From: an uncultured Prevotellaceae bacterium
Lineage (GTDB): Bacteria > Bacteroidota > Bacteroidia > Bacteroidales > Bacteroidaceae
Assembly (NCBI GenBank): GCA_902786565.1
Contig: CADACW010000007.1
Span: forward strand, 1-64,000
Length of the DNA stretch: 64,000 bases
Direction of reading: 5' to 3'
Position 1 is the first letter of the stretch. Every line of letters begins with the position of its first letter. Below the pieces are notes generated by a model. That model saw only the letters and a program-made list of their open reading frames with translations, made no database searches and had not been told where the DNA came from. Shown here in pieces: positions 9,726 to 18,390 of the stretch. The position numbers and the translations under genes are program-made.

Positions 9726-11798
9726 ATGAAGAAAATCATTGTTGCGCTGACAGCGCTGATGGCCACGACGGCAGCACAGGCCGACGAGGGCATGTGGACA
9801 CTCTACAACCTGCCCCAGGCAGTATATGAGCAGATGAAAGGCTATGGCTACGAACTGCCATACGACAAACTGTATGAGGCCGACGATGCCATTATGAAAG
9901 CCGTGGTCAACTTCTCAGGCTACTGCTCGGGCGTGGTGGTCAGCCCCGACGGACTGGTCTTCACCAATCACCACTGCGGCTTCGAGGCCATACGCTCGCA
10001 CTCCACCGTGGAGCACGACTATATGCTGAACGGCTTCTATGCCAAAACGCAGGAAGAAGAACTGCCCAACAAAGGGATGTTTGTCTCATTTATGGTGGAA
10101 CAGAAAGACGTCACCGACCAGATTCTGGCCTTGGGCATCAACGAGATGAGCCTCGACCGGAGGGGCGAAGTGCTCGACTCGATAGAGAATGTCATGTCAA
10201 AAGAGGTGACAGAAAAAGATTCCACCCTGCGACTGGAACTGCAGCCCTTCTATGAGGGCAACCGCTACTTCGCCACCACCTACCGCGACTTCAACGACCT
10301 GCGACTGGTGTTCGCCATACCCAAGTCGATGGGCAAGTTTGGCGGCGAGACCGACAACTGGATGTGGCCGCGCCAAACTTGCGACTTCTCCGTGTTCCGC
10401 ATCTACGCCAACCCAAAGACCAACGGCCCCGCCGACTACTCGGAAGACAACGTGCCGTACCATCCCCAGCACTGGGCCCGCGTCTCGAACAAGGGCTATC
10501 AGGACGGCTCGTTCTCGATGACAATGGGCTATCCCGGCAGCACCTCACGCTATCTGAGCAGCTTCGGCATACAGGAACGCTATGAGGAGAACGCCATCCG
10601 TGCGCAAGTGCGCGGTGTGAAGCAGGAGGTGATGAAGCGCCACATGGATGCCTCGGAGGCTGTGCGCATCAAGTACGACTCGAAATACGCCCAGAGTTCC
10701 AACTACTGGAAGAACTCCATCGGCATGAACAAGTGCATCGACAGCATCGGACTGATCAAGCAGAAGGTGGACTTCGAGGCACAACTGCAGAAATGGGTGA
10801 ACGAGACGGGACAATATGCTGGGAAGCTGGATTTGAACCAGTTGAAACGACTCTACGACAAGCGGTTACGCCTGAGTAAAGCACAATTGTACATCAGGGA
10901 GACCTTCCTCCGCACCGACGAGTTGAGCGACCGTGCCCGCCGTATCAACAACGGCATCCAGCCCAAGGGCCACGGCAAGCGCCAGCACTACGTGTTCAAG
11001 GACAACAGCGAGACCTTCGATGCCAGCACCGACTGCGAGATTCTGGGAACACTGCTGAAGAACTATCGCGAGAAGGTGAACGACCCGCAGTTTACGCCCA
11101 GCTTCTTCAAGACCATCGACGAGCAGTTCGGAGGCGACTGCCAGCAGTATGCCAACTACCTGTACAACAAGTCAATGCTGATGAAGAACGGCAAGCGCAT
11201 CTACACCAACAAGAAATCGTTCTACAAAGACTTGGGCGTGCAGATGGGCATTGACATCAACGAGATGCTGAGCGACCTGAAGGGTGAGTTTGCCAAGGTG
11301 CGCGACAGCATCAATCTGCAAGAGCGCTACCTCTGCGCCGCCAAGCTGCGCATGGAGGAGGATATGCCACACTACAGCGACGCCAACTTCACCATGCGCC
11401 TCTCCTACGGTCAGGTGAAGCAGTACAACCTGGGCGGACGCCCGTCGGGCTGGCAGACCAAAGCCCCAAGCCTGGTGGCGAAGATGAAGAAAGGCGACAG
11501 CGTGGAAGACTACAAGGTGGAGCCAGAAATGGTCAGTCTGATGACCAAGGCCGGACAGCTGCCCCTCTGCTTCCTGACCACCAACGACATCACGGGCGGC
11601 AACAGTGGCAGCCCGATGTTCGACAGCCAGAACAGGCTCATCGGCCTGGCCTTCGACGGCAACTGGGACTCGCTCTCCAGTGATATCTTCTTCGACAAGG
11701 AGCTGGCACGCTGCATCGGCGTAGACATCCGCTACGTGCTATACATGATGGAGCACTGGGGCCACGCCGACCGGCTGCTGAGGGAAATAAATCAGTAA
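9726..11798 (+). CDS. S46 family dipeptidyl-peptidase, DPP7-like
   Basis: This 690-residue exported serine peptidase removes N-terminal dipeptides from oligopeptides in the periplasm, supplying amino acids to a peptide-fermenting cell. The signal peptide is MKKIIVALTALMATTAAQA. The catalytic His is in FTNHHCGFEAI (about residue 82) and the nucleophile is in TGGNSGSPMF (about 626). The specificity position in LAFDGNWD is Gly, as in DPP7 enzymes that prefer hydrophobic P1 residues, whereas DPP11 has Arg here and prefers acidic ones. The gene is monocistronic and converges on the outer-membrane gene with one base between stops. Confidence 0.92.
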   Translation: MKKIIVALTALMATTAAQADEGMWTLYNLPQAVYEQMKGYGYELPYDKLYEADDAIMKAVVNFSGYCSGVVVSPDGLVFTNHHCGFEAIRSHSTVEHDYMLNGFYAKTQEEELPNKGMFVSFMVEQKDVTDQILALGINEMSLDRRGEVLDSIENVMSKEVTEKDSTLRLELQPFYEGNRYFATTYRDFNDLRLVFAIPKSMGKFGGETDNWMWPRQTCDFSVFRIYANPKTNGPADYSEDNVPYHPQHWARVSNKGYQDGSFSMTMGYPGSTSRYLSSFGIQERYEENAIRAQVRGVKQEVMKRHMDASEAVRIKYDSKYAQSSNYWKNSIGMNKCIDSIGLIKQKVDFEAQLQKWVNETGQYAGKLDLNQLKRLYDKRLRLSKAQLYIRETFLRTDELSDRARRINNGIQPKGHGKRQHYVFKDNSETFDASTDCEILGTLLKNYREKVNDPQFTPSFFKTIDEQFGGDCQQYANYLYNKSMLMKNGKRIYTNKKSFYKDLGVQMGIDINEMLSDLKGEFAKVRDSINLQERYLCAAKLRMEEDMPHYSDANFTMRLSYGQVKQYNLGGRPSGWQTKAPSLVAKMKKGDSVEDYKVEPEMVSLMTKAGQLPLCFLTTNDITGGNSGSPMFDSQNRLIGLAFDGNWDSLSSDIFFDKELARCIGVDIRYVLYMMEHWGHADRLLREINQ

Positions 11799-11799
11799 A

Positions 11800-12597
11800 T
11801 CAGAAAGGTATGACGCTGAAGCCCACCATAAAGTTGGCGGTCTTCATATAGGGATTGGTGTGCAGTTCGGCAAAGACCGGACACTTCAGGGCACCTAACT
11901 CAAAGTTCTTGGTCAGGCGGACGGATGCCCTCACGATGCTGGGACCATCGGCATAGAAATAGACCTTCTTCATCAGCGGATAGCCATCCCTCTCGCCCAC
12001 TTGCTCTATGGTATTGGCACCGGCAAAGGGGGTGAAGCCCAAATTGGCATCCCAGTCGAGACCGACCCAGTAGAACTTTGCAGCCGCCTCGATATAGGTT
12101 GAGAAAGCGCGGGTGCCCTTGCGTGCACTCAGTTCCTGCATGCTCTTATACTTAAAGTCATTGCCGAAGACCATGGTATAAGCCTGCACGGTCAGAAAAT
12201 CGTAGGTACAGCCGACATTGGCCTCCAAACGGTGGCCGCTGCGGCGCGGACTGAACGAGAAATAAAGGTCGTTGCCGTCAAAGTCAAGCCCTGTCTGCCA
12301 ATAGTCCTTCAACCCGAAATTGACGATTTTCCACTTGTATCCCAGCGAGACGTCAATCTCCTTTATGTCGTCCTTCCTCAGACCAGTACTTCCCATCACA
12401 CTCAGCGTTGCGTCCATCCATTTCAGCTCTGCCGTGGGCTGGATGCAGATGCCTCCTTTCTCGGTTCCACGCCACATGTAGCTGCTCAACATATCTATAT
12501 GCATTGAGGCCTGAGGATTTTTCTGGGCCTTCATTGTTGTTGAAGAGACGGCCAACAAGGCAAGGCTTGCCAGCACCATTTGTTTCATCCTGTTCAT
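11800..12597 (-). CDS. Predicted outer-membrane beta-barrel protein
   Basis: This 265-residue protein starts with a signal peptide (MNRMKQMVLASLALLAVSST, then TTMKAQ). The rest alternates polar and aromatic residues as in transmembrane beta strands (DMLSSYMWRGTEKGG, VSLGYKWKIVNFGLKDYW, LEANVGCTYDF). It ends in MVGFSVIPF, and a C-terminal Phe is typical of barrel proteins recognised by the BAM machinery. No specific family or ligand is recognised. It lies directly downstream of aguB on the same strand with a 5-base gap, so it may be expressed with the putrescine genes. Confidence 0.65.
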   Translation of the reverse strand: MNRMKQMVLASLALLAVSSTTMKAQKNPQASMHIDMLSSYMWRGTEKGGICIQPTAELKWMDATLSVMGSTGLRKDDIKEIDVSLGYKWKIVNFGLKDYWQTGLDFDGNDLYFSFSPRRSGHRLEANVGCTYDFLTVQAYTMVFGNDFKYKSMQELSARKGTRAFSTYIEAAAKFYWVGLDWDANLGFTPFAGANTIEQVGERDGYPLMKKVYFYADGPSIVRASVRLTKNFELGALKCPVFAELHTNPYMKTANFMVGFSVIPF

Positions 12598-12602
12598 CGT
12601 TG

Positions 12603-13457
12603 CTAATCAATAAAACGTTTTGTTATATCCTGATAACTATCTATGCGCCTGTCGCGGAGGAACGGCCACCAACGCCGCACCTGCTCGGAGCGGCCCAAGT
12701 CGACAGCCACCATTTCGGTCTGTTCACCGGTGGCAGAAGCCTCAAAAAGCAGTTCGCCCTGCGGGCCACAGACGAATGAGGTGCCCCAGAAGACTTGGGA
12801 GCCCTCCTCTCCCACCCGATTGACAGCCACCACGGGCAGACCGCTGGCCACGGCATGACCGCGCATGACGAGCTGCCAAGCCTGCCGCTGCCGCTGCTGT
12901 TCGTCGGGGGTGTCGTTAGGGTCGAAGCCAATGGCGGTGGGGTAAATCAGCAGGTCGGCACCCTGCAAGGCCATCAGCCGGGCTGCTTCGGGGTACCACT
13001 GGTCCCAGCAGACCAACACGCCGAGACAGCCCACACTGGTCTTGATGGGGCGGAAGCCCAAATCGCCCGGTGTGAAATAAAACTTCTCGTAGTAGCCGGG
13101 GTCGTCGGGGATGTGCATCTTGCGGTAGCGGCCAGCCATGGTGCCGTCCTTTTCGAAGACCACGGCGGTGTTGTGGTAAAGGCCCGGTGCACGGCGTTCA
13201 AAGAGCGAGACCACCAGCACCACGCCACACTCCCTGGCCAACTGCCCGTAAACCTCGGTCGACGGACCGGGGATGGGCTCGGCAAGGTCAAACTTGTCCA
13301 CATCCTCCGTCTGGCAGAAGTAGAGCGTGTTGTGCAATTCCTGCAGTACCACCAACTCGGCCCCACGGGCCGCCAACTGGCGCACGCCGGTGCAGAGCCG
13401 ATCTTTGTTCAGCGCCACATCTGCGGTGTTATGCTGTTGAATGATTCCTATATTCAT
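12603..13457 (-). CDS. aguB: N-carbamoylputrescine amidase
   Basis: This 284-residue nitrilase-superfamily enzyme hydrolyses N-carbamoylputrescine to putrescine, CO2 and ammonia. The catalytic triad is visible: Glu in VVLQELHNT, Lys in GRYRKMHIPDD and Cys in VLVCWDQWYPEA. The motifs RAPGLYHNTAVVF and IGFDPNDTPDE are typical of the AguB group. It follows aguA with a 3-base gap, which completes the arginine decarboxylase-agmatine route to putrescine. Confidence 0.93.
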   Translation of the reverse strand: MNIGIIQQHNTADVALNKDRLCTGVRQLAARGAELVVLQELHNTLYFCQTEDVDKFDLAEPIPGPSTEVYGQLARECGVVLVVSLFERRAPGLYHNTAVVFEKDGTMAGRYRKMHIPDDPGYYEKFYFTPGDLGFRPIKTSVGCLGVLVCWDQWYPEAARLMALQGADLLIYPTAIGFDPNDTPDEQQRQRQAWQLVMRGHAVASGLPVVAVNRVGEEGSQVFWGTSFVCGPQGELLFEASATGEQTEMVAVDLGRSEQVRRWWPFLRDRRIDSYQDITKRFID

Positions 13458-13460
13458 AGT

Positions 13461-14492
13461 CTATTCTGTTTTTTTATAATGCCCGCCCTCTACGGGGAAC
13501 ACGCCCGCAGGGAACTGCATCGTACAGCAATGGAGGGAGCCATGCTGCTGGATGAGGCTTCGGCAGTCGATGCCCACGATGTCACGCCCGGGGAGAGCCT
13601 GTCCGATGATGTGCAGGGCTTCGGCGTCAATGTCGGGCTGGTCGTAGGTAGGCACCAAAACGGCACCGTTGACCACCAGGAAATTGGCGTATGTGGCAGG
13701 CAGCCGCTGGCCTTCGTCGTTGAAGATGGCCTGGGGCAATGGCAGGGCCATCAGCCGGTATGCTCGTCCGTCGGCGGTGCGGAATGTGCGCAACTGCTCT
13801 GCCATCAGCCGCAGTTCCTCATACTGCTCATCGGACGTGTCGGAGCAACCGACATAGAGAATGGTGTCGTCGGGGCAGAAGCGTACCAGCGTGTCTATAT
13901 GACCGTCGGTATCGTCGCCCGTCAGCTGGCCGTGGTCGACCCACAGGACACGGTCGGCGCAGAGATAATCTTTCAGCCGCTGTTCTATCTCGTTGCGACT
14001 GAGGGGCTGGTTGCGGTGTGGAGCCAGCAGGCACTGGCTTGTGGTCATGATTGTTCCCTTGCCGTCGCTCTCTATCGAGCCGCCCTCAAGCACAAAGTCC
14101 AGATGGTCTGCATACTCGCCACGCAGCGCCCCAATGTCGTAAAGGCGGCGGTTGATGGCGTTGTCGAGGTCGGCCGGAAACTTCTCGCCCCAGCCGTTGA
14201 ACTTAAAATCGAGGAGCAGCGGCAACGGCCCGCCCACAAGGGTAATGAACCCATGGTCGCGGGCCCATGTGTCGTTGGTGGGGCACACCACATGGACCAT
14301 GCCTGGTGCGCCTCCCTCTGGGGCTACAATTAGCAATGGCTCGCGAAGACTTATTTCGCGAGCCATCTGCCTATATGTGGCTGTCACCTCTCCGAGCATC
14401 GGGGCCCAATCGGTGCCGATGTGGGGCCACGTCAACTGCACGCAGCTCTGAGGCTCCCACTCTGCCGGTAGTCTGTATGTGCCTTGCGCCAT
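13461..14492 (-). CDS. aguA: Agmatine deiminase
   Basis: This 343-residue enzyme of the guanidino-group-modifying (pentein) superfamily converts agmatine to N-carbamoylputrescine and ammonia. Family motifs are WPHIGTDWAP near the N-terminus, TWARDHGFI (substrate-binding Asp), VLEGGSIESDGKGT, TDGHIDTLVRF (catalytic His) and the catalytic Cys in QHGSLHCCTMQFP near residue 325. It is the first gene of the aguA-aguB operon and has a good promoter at 14707-14738. Confidence 0.93.
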   Translation of the reverse strand: MAQGTYRLPAEWEPQSCVQLTWPHIGTDWAPMLGEVTATYRQMAREISLREPLLIVAPEGGAPGMVHVVCPTNDTWARDHGFITLVGGPLPLLLDFKFNGWGEKFPADLDNAINRRLYDIGALRGEYADHLDFVLEGGSIESDGKGTIMTTSQCLLAPHRNQPLSRNEIEQRLKDYLCADRVLWVDHGQLTGDDTDGHIDTLVRFCPDDTILYVGCSDTSDEQYEELRLMAEQLRTFRTADGRAYRLMALPLPQAIFNDEGQRLPATYANFLVVNGAVLVPTYDQPDIDAEALHIIGQALPGRDIVGIDCRSLIQQHGSLHCCTMQFPAGVFPVEGGHYKKTE

Positions 14493-14706
14493 CGCCCCAC
14501 TTACTTGTTCACCTGGAATAAATTATCATTTCCGTTTGAGGAAATGTATCTTATTGAAATACAAGAGGGTTGAAGCCATTCTTTCACAAGCAAAAGAAGT
14601 GACTCTCGCAAAAGTTGTACATACATTGTACATACACCTGCCAAATTTGATTCTGCCTTTTGATTTCTTTGAAAAAACTTTGCCATGTCGAATTAATTTG
14701 TGGCTG

Positions 14707-14738
14707 CAAAATTAGTAATTTTAAAGATACCAGCCAAA
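14707..14738 (-). promoter_or_regulatory. Promoter of the aguA-aguB operon
   Basis: On the minus strand TTTG (14738-14735), 20 bases, then TAATTTTG (14714-14707) form a full Bacteroidetes promoter. The resulting leader before aguA is about 200 bases long and contains no clear ORF. Confidence 0.7.
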
Positions 14739-14765
14739 TAATTAAACGAAAATATTAAGAGTACA

Positions 14766-14866
14766 CAAAAAAAAACAGCCCCATTCTCACGAACAAAGCT
14801 GTCCGACAAAGTTTTTTCTTTCAAAGTGGCTTGCTCAGATAAAAAAAAGGAGGTTTGAGCTTTAGC
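14766..14866 (-). ncRNA. Candidate small RNA with its own promoter and terminator
   Basis: A minus-strand -7 box TACCTTTG (14879-14872) would start a transcript near 14865. About 65-90 bases on lies a strong intrinsic terminator: an 11-pair stem (14801-14791 with 14786-14776, four G-U pairs), a GUGA tetraloop and nine U residues. No ORF with a start codon fits between them. The unit is about 100 nt and ends before the aguA promoter, so it is probably a free-standing small RNA. No known family was recognised. Confidence 0.5.
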
Positions 14867-14937
14867 CGGTGCAAAGGTACATATTCTTTTAGTGCCAAAA
14901 TCTTAAATTTACTTAATCTGAAGCCTCGTCAAATGAA

Positions 14938-15225
14938 AAGGCGGTGGTGCATGCCGTCGCGGCTAACCACCGCCAAGGTAGAAATGTTGAAACACCGGCT
15001 TTTGCACGGGCCGGTATGGGGCAATCCTATCAGGAGCGCATACATACGGAAAAAGGCCGCACGACGCGCTGTCTAAGTCCCCTCATGCATGAACTCCGAA
15101 GGTGTTTCCACTCTCCGACGCGGTTGCGGCTTATATTGGACGGGAAAGTGCTCTAAGCTATGCCAGAAACCACAAGCCACACAAGGGCAACCTGCTGCAT
15201 CCTTTGCTATCGTTAAAACTTTAGA
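14938..15225 (-). ncRNA. Candidate non-coding RNA of about 290 nt
   Basis: A minus-strand -7 box TACCTTTG (15238-15231) precedes about 250 bases without a convincing gene. They end in a terminator whose 9-pair stem GGCGGTGGT/ACCACCGCC (14974-14966 with 14948-14940) encloses a smaller GCCG/CGGC stem and is followed by TTTTCATTT. A 62-codon minus-strand frame covers 15073-15261 but begins upstream of the likely transcription start, so I do not call it a gene. The unit has the layout of a stable RNA; its identity is unknown. The bases from about 15262 to 15410 show nothing clear and may contain the phage boundary. Confidence 0.4.
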
Positions 15226-15415
15226 CGCGGCAAAGGTAGGCAAAATTCCCGAGATAAGCAAGAAAAGTGTGGATTATTCTATCAGACTGTTCTCAAACTC
15301 CAATTCCGCTTGACAAGTAAAGCCGCTATGGTCATAGTATAAGCTTTTTGATGTCATTTTCTGTCATTCTTTTCATTTTTAAGAATAATTAAAGCCTTTC
15401 TAATGATTTACTCGC

Positions 15416-15423
15416 TATCTTTG
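15416..15423 (+). promoter_or_regulatory. -7 box reading rightward into two micro-ORFs
   Basis: TATCTTTG is a perfect -7 box. Downstream are a hairpin at 15518-15540 (GGCTC/GAGCC base with a partly paired top), which ends four bases before an ATG, and then two short ORFs. This promoter faces the leftward repressor operon. Confidence 0.55.
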
Positions 15424-15544
15424 CAGCCGATATGAACTTCAAATAATTATGGAATACCCAAAAACTGATTCATAGATCCGCATCTACTGCATAGAGATAA
15501 GCAGGCGGCATCCTTCCGGCTCTTTCGTTGAAGGGGAGCCTGAC

Positions 15545-15682
15545 ATGGAGAAGGCACAAAGGTACTACGACTTCATATGCCCTCTTTCTTCTTCCAGACA
15601 AGAGGAAGAGAGAAACCCACCTCGTGAGCCTCAGCACTGGAGCTTGAAGACTTTCCTCCGGCAGCTCCTCCGATTAGAATAA
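15545..15682 (+). CDS. Micro-protein, 45 residues, unknown
   Basis: The frame starts MEKAQRYYDFICPLSSS and ends LKTFLRQLLRLE. It is rich in Arg, Glu and Pro with no membrane segment. It is supported by the promoter at 15416, by a hairpin just upstream that could control translation, and by a second short ORF right after it. It has no recognised family. Coding status is uncertain because of its size. Confidence 0.35.
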   Translation: MEKAQRYYDFICPLSSSRQEEERNPPREPQHWSLKTFLRQLLRLE

Positions 15683-15700
15683 ATTATTAATTTCCTACTT

Positions 15701-15841
15701 ATGTATAATTGTCCAACATTCAAAGCAGAGTCCCTTGAAGATTTATTCAAACAGCTTAGGAGTCATTATGGCAGATCGGGTCATGTTGTAAGAAATATAA
15801 CGATTGTGATCACTGACATAGACCACCGTGTGCTGACCTAA
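15701..15841 (+). CDS. Micro-protein, 46 residues, unknown
   Basis: The frame starts MYNCPTFKAESLEDLFKQLR and ends ITIVITDIDHRVLT. The amphipathic helix followed by a hydrophobic strand pattern looks like a small folded domain. The stop overlaps the stop of the convergent protease gene by four bases. It is probably cotranscribed with the 45-residue ORF. No family was recognised. Confidence 0.4.
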   Translation: MYNCPTFKAESLEDLFKQLRSHYGRSGHVVRNITIVITDIDHRVLT

Positions 15842-16704
15842 GGACGCTCCAGTACTAAACCACAGCGTTTCTCCACGAGGGGGATGAAGTCAAGCAGACA
15901 CTGGGCCTTGATGATATATCCAAGGTTTATCGGTATCTGTGTATTGGCCTCCACCCCCTTGATGGGAGTTGCCGTCTTTACAATTTCCCCCTGTGCGTTC
16001 TTGACGGGGATGGCGTGCTGTACACCCAGCAACATGGTCTTTACGCCTGTTCCAGACTTTGTGACGTACTTGTCGAAGAACATTCCCTTGTCAAAGCTCA
16101 GCACAGGAGAACCGCTCGACCCCTGGATGCATGCACAGTCGATGATGAATTCCCGTTTTCCGAAATAGTCCACCTTCGGGTCTGTGGCGGTTATCCCCCG
16201 GCGTATGATTGGTCTGTTGTTCACCTCGTCCCAAAGACCGTTCGGATAGCCGACCATCAGAATGTTCTCCACCGCATCAAGTTCCTCTGAGGCCTGATCT
16301 GTCATTATCGTATCCTGTGGAAAATGACTGAAGAACACTTTAGCATTCGTCTGCGTCTGAAAGTCATTGATGGTTTTGCTTACCGGGAACACACTAAGGT
16401 CTATGTCTTTGTCTGGGTGAAGAATAAACTGGGACCTTGCGTTTTCAATTTTTACATCCACCCTCTTTTTCCCGTCGGGGTTACCATTCGCGTCTGCACA
16501 GGTCATGTGGAACTGTAAGCGCTCGGCGTTTTCCGTCACGTGCCTGTTGGTAACAAGAAGGACGACAATAGAGTCCTTTGCATCCTTGACCTTAAGCCCC
16601 AGAAAGAAGCCTGTCGCGAAGCACACGTCACCATTGGTTTCCACAGTCTCGATCCTTGTTGTGTTGTAACACAACATTTCTGCAAATGATAGTTCTTTTC
16701 CCAT
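15838..16704 (-). CDS. Trypsin-like serine protease
   Basis: This 288-residue protein has a chymotrypsin-fold catalytic triad: His55 in LVTNRHV, Asp102 in KDIDLSVF and Ser197 in GSSGSPVL. The motif LMVGYPNGLWDEVNN and the lack of a signal peptide match the trypsin_2-like proteases found in bacterial defence and stress modules. The start at 16704 is preferred; the frame stays open upstream but runs through the neighbouring gene. It is the last gene of the operon headed by the phage repressor, so it is probably expressed in the lysogen. A role in blocking other phages is an inference from this location. Confidence 0.7.
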   Translation of the reverse strand: MGKELSFAEMLCYNTTRIETVETNGDVCFATGFFLGLKVKDAKDSIVVLLVTNRHVTENAERLQFHMTCADANGNPDGKKRVDVKIENARSQFILHPDKDIDLSVFPVSKTINDFQTQTNAKVFFSHFPQDTIMTDQASEELDAVENILMVGYPNGLWDEVNNRPIIRRGITATDPKVDYFGKREFIIDCACIQGSSGSPVLSFDKGMFFDKYVTKSGTGVKTMLLGVQHAIPVKNAQGEIVKTATPIKGVEANTQIPINLGYIIKAQCLLDFIPLVEKRCGLVLERP

Positions 16705-16759
16705 AATTACAATATTATAAATTAAACATAATAGATAAATTCGCATCAAAAAAGGTTTG

Positions 16760-17044
16760 TCAGTGACATCCCTTGCAGGGAGATTTGCCTTGTGTCTCAG
16801 CGACCGATAAAGAAACTTCCCTAATTTCGCCTGAACAATTTTCCAGCCAGCGGCATGACGGGGTGCTGTGGTACTTCTTGGCGCTGAGGCTGGTACATAT
16901 ATACACAACGTCGCGGTTGGCGACTGGCTGATCAGACGAATAGACTGTGTTGATATCCGGGCTTCTGACATTCTTGCTGCAACTGTCATAGATGAAAAAT
17001 CCCATAATTCCGAGAAAGACCCATAAGAAACATACTGAAACCAA
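16760..17044 (-). CDS. Membrane-anchored zinc-ribbon-like protein
   Basis: This 94-residue protein has one N-terminal membrane segment (VCFLWVFLGIMGFFIYD) and a soluble tail. The tail contains KYHSTPSCRWLENCSG and VSLSVAETQGKSPCKGCH. This pattern (YH-x4-C, then Ser-x3-Ala and PCKxC) is the short zinc-ribbon-like motif found in Ada N-terminal domains and after some thermonuclease domains. It would be held at the inner membrane. It sits between the protease and two unknown genes in the repressor operon. Confidence 0.55.
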   Translation of the reverse strand: MVSVCFLWVFLGIMGFFIYDSCSKNVRSPDINTVYSSDQPVANRDVVYICTSLSAKKYHSTPSCRWLENCSGEIREVSLSVAETQGKSPCKGCH

Positions 17045-17077
17045 TATAGTGCCTTTGTTGTTCTCGTAAATGGAATG

Positions 17078-17662
17078 CTATTTTGACTTTTTCTCCAATG
17101 GTTTTCTGGTCTGCTTATCAAACATATAATCCAGCAACTTGTAATACTTCTCCTTTATGCTCTTCGCGTCCGAATCCAAATCGACTATGCTACTGACGGA
17201 GAATGTCACATGAGAAGATGTAGGGTCAATTTCTCCAGTCCATTTCCTTGTGACAAAAAAGCAGATCACTAAAACCTTGTTTATGTGATTGGCGTAGTTC
17301 GTGGCCAGAGTCTCATTTTCTGTAAGCCATTTATCTTTGTAGATAACTGGCATATTATAATCCTTGGTCGCTGACAGAAATCGCTCGTAGAACCTCGTAG
17401 CCAAAACCTTGTCAGAAAGATTGGTGACAATCCGAATACGACTTACCCGGTAAGTGTCGTCTATTCCAAAGGTTACGTTATTGACAGGAGCCAGGTCGCT
17501 CTCAAAGACAACATTCTGAATATAGACACAACTTTTGCCGTCTTTCGCTTCGTATCCGTTAGACGTCAAGGCATCCTTCGCCTCCTTCCTCGTCATCCCG
17601 ACGCGCACTCCGCAAACAGAGATGAAACCGTTCGGGAGTAATTCAATTGCCATTTTCTTCAC
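17078..17662 (-). CDS. Unknown protein of the repressor operon, 194 residues
   Basis: This is a soluble alpha/beta protein without signal peptide. Near the N-terminus VCGVRVGMTRKEAKDALTSN resembles the small SmpA/OmlA-like motif for a short helix-turn-strand unit, but the match is weak. The central part has regular strands (NNVTFGIDDTYRVSRIRIVT). It is 15 bases from the next upstream stop, so it is cotranscribed. The function is unknown. Confidence 0.55.
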   Translation of the reverse strand: MKKMAIELLPNGFISVCGVRVGMTRKEAKDALTSNGYEAKDGKSCVYIQNVVFESDLAPVNNVTFGIDDTYRVSRIRIVTNLSDKVLATRFYERFLSATKDYNMPVIYKDKWLTENETLATNYANHINKVLVICFFVTRKWTGEIDPTSSHVTFSVSSIVDLDSDAKSIKEKYYKLLDYMFDKQTRKPLEKKSK

Positions 17663-17668
17663 AATTCT

Positions 17669-18217
17669 CTATTCAAAGATGTATTCGTATTTTTCTTTAT
17701 TATCCCAAATATAATCGCTTATGTCGTCCACATGGATGTACTCGCCATCATCAATAAGGGTTTCTGCATCCATACTCCGGCATTCGTCACACCATTCCAG
17801 GTTGTCCTTTTCTACCTCTTTTCTGGTTGTGAATTGTAGTTTCTTTATGTCTGATTCCGTAAACCCAGATGGAACTTCACTTATTCTTTTAACCGGATGA
17901 AATGCAGTGTGGTATATAGAATCCCCATCCATTATAAAACCTATAAGTTCAATGGATTTTATAGCATTCCATTTCTCTTCCCATTGTTTATATTCTTCCT
18001 CTGCTTTTCTCAAACTATCCTGATAGCGTGGATCATGCATGAGGGAATCTTTGACGAAAGCTTTCCTGATAGAATCATTTCGTCTATTCTCTATGTAAGA
18101 CTCATATCTCTTCTCTTTTTTATACGACGAATACAAATCACATCCTTTGAATAACAATACAGCTCCTATGATCCATAGCAAACAGCCCAACCATCCTTTT
18201 ATATTTTCCTTGTCCAT
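17669..18217 (-). CDS. Membrane protein of the repressor operon, 182 residues
   Basis: One N-terminal membrane segment (WLGCLLWIIGAVLLFKGC) is followed by a long charged helix with coiled-coil character (EKRYESYIENRRND, YQDSLRKAEEEYKQWEEKW) and an acidic C-terminal domain ending in WDNKEKYEYIFE. An in-frame ATG at 18235 is possible, but the one at 18217 places the membrane helix near the N-terminus. No family was recognised. The layout of one membrane helix plus a soluble sensor-like domain is common in phage exclusion proteins, which is only a hint here. Confidence 0.55.
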   Translation of the reverse strand: MDKENIKGWLGCLLWIIGAVLLFKGCDLYSSYKKEKRYESYIENRRNDSIRKAFVKDSLMHDPRYQDSLRKAEEEYKQWEEKWNAIKSIELIGFIMDGDSIYHTAFHPVKRISEVPSGFTESDIKKLQFTTRKEVEKDNLEWCDECRSMDAETLIDDGEYIHVDDISDYIWDNKEKYEYIFE

Positions 18218-18284
18218 AACTCTATGAATTTGCAACCATCTTTTTCACAGAATCCTCATACTGTACAATCATGAAAAACATAAG

Positions 18285-18386
18285 TCATTCTCTTTCCTTT
18301 CTATTTTTATTATTTGTATACTTGTTGGTAACATACACAAGTCCCAACATCATTACAAATAAGCCTAAAATCGAATACCATTCCAT
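18285..18386 (-). CDS. 33-residue single-pass membrane peptide
   Basis: The frame reads MEWYSILGLFVMMLGLVYVT followed by a basic tail (NKYTNNKNRKERE). It fills the gap between the repressor stop (18391) and the next gene and has the same orientation. A hydrophobic helix plus a Lys/Arg-rich end resembles small toxins or exclusion peptides of prophages; this is an inference from composition only. Confidence 0.45.
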   Translation of the reverse strand: MEWYSILGLFVMMLGLVYVTNKYTNNKNRKERE

Positions 18387-18390
18387 ATTT

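Noticed and set aside
15073-15261. 62-codon minus-strand ORF at the phage edge
   Set aside because: It begins upstream of the likely transcription start and shows no family motif; treated as part of a candidate non-coding RNA.
16656-16680. Palindrome GTTGTGTT/AACACAAC inside the protease gene
   Set aside because: It has no three-base AYY loop and no GTAT or CC flanks, so it does not belong to the hairpin family.
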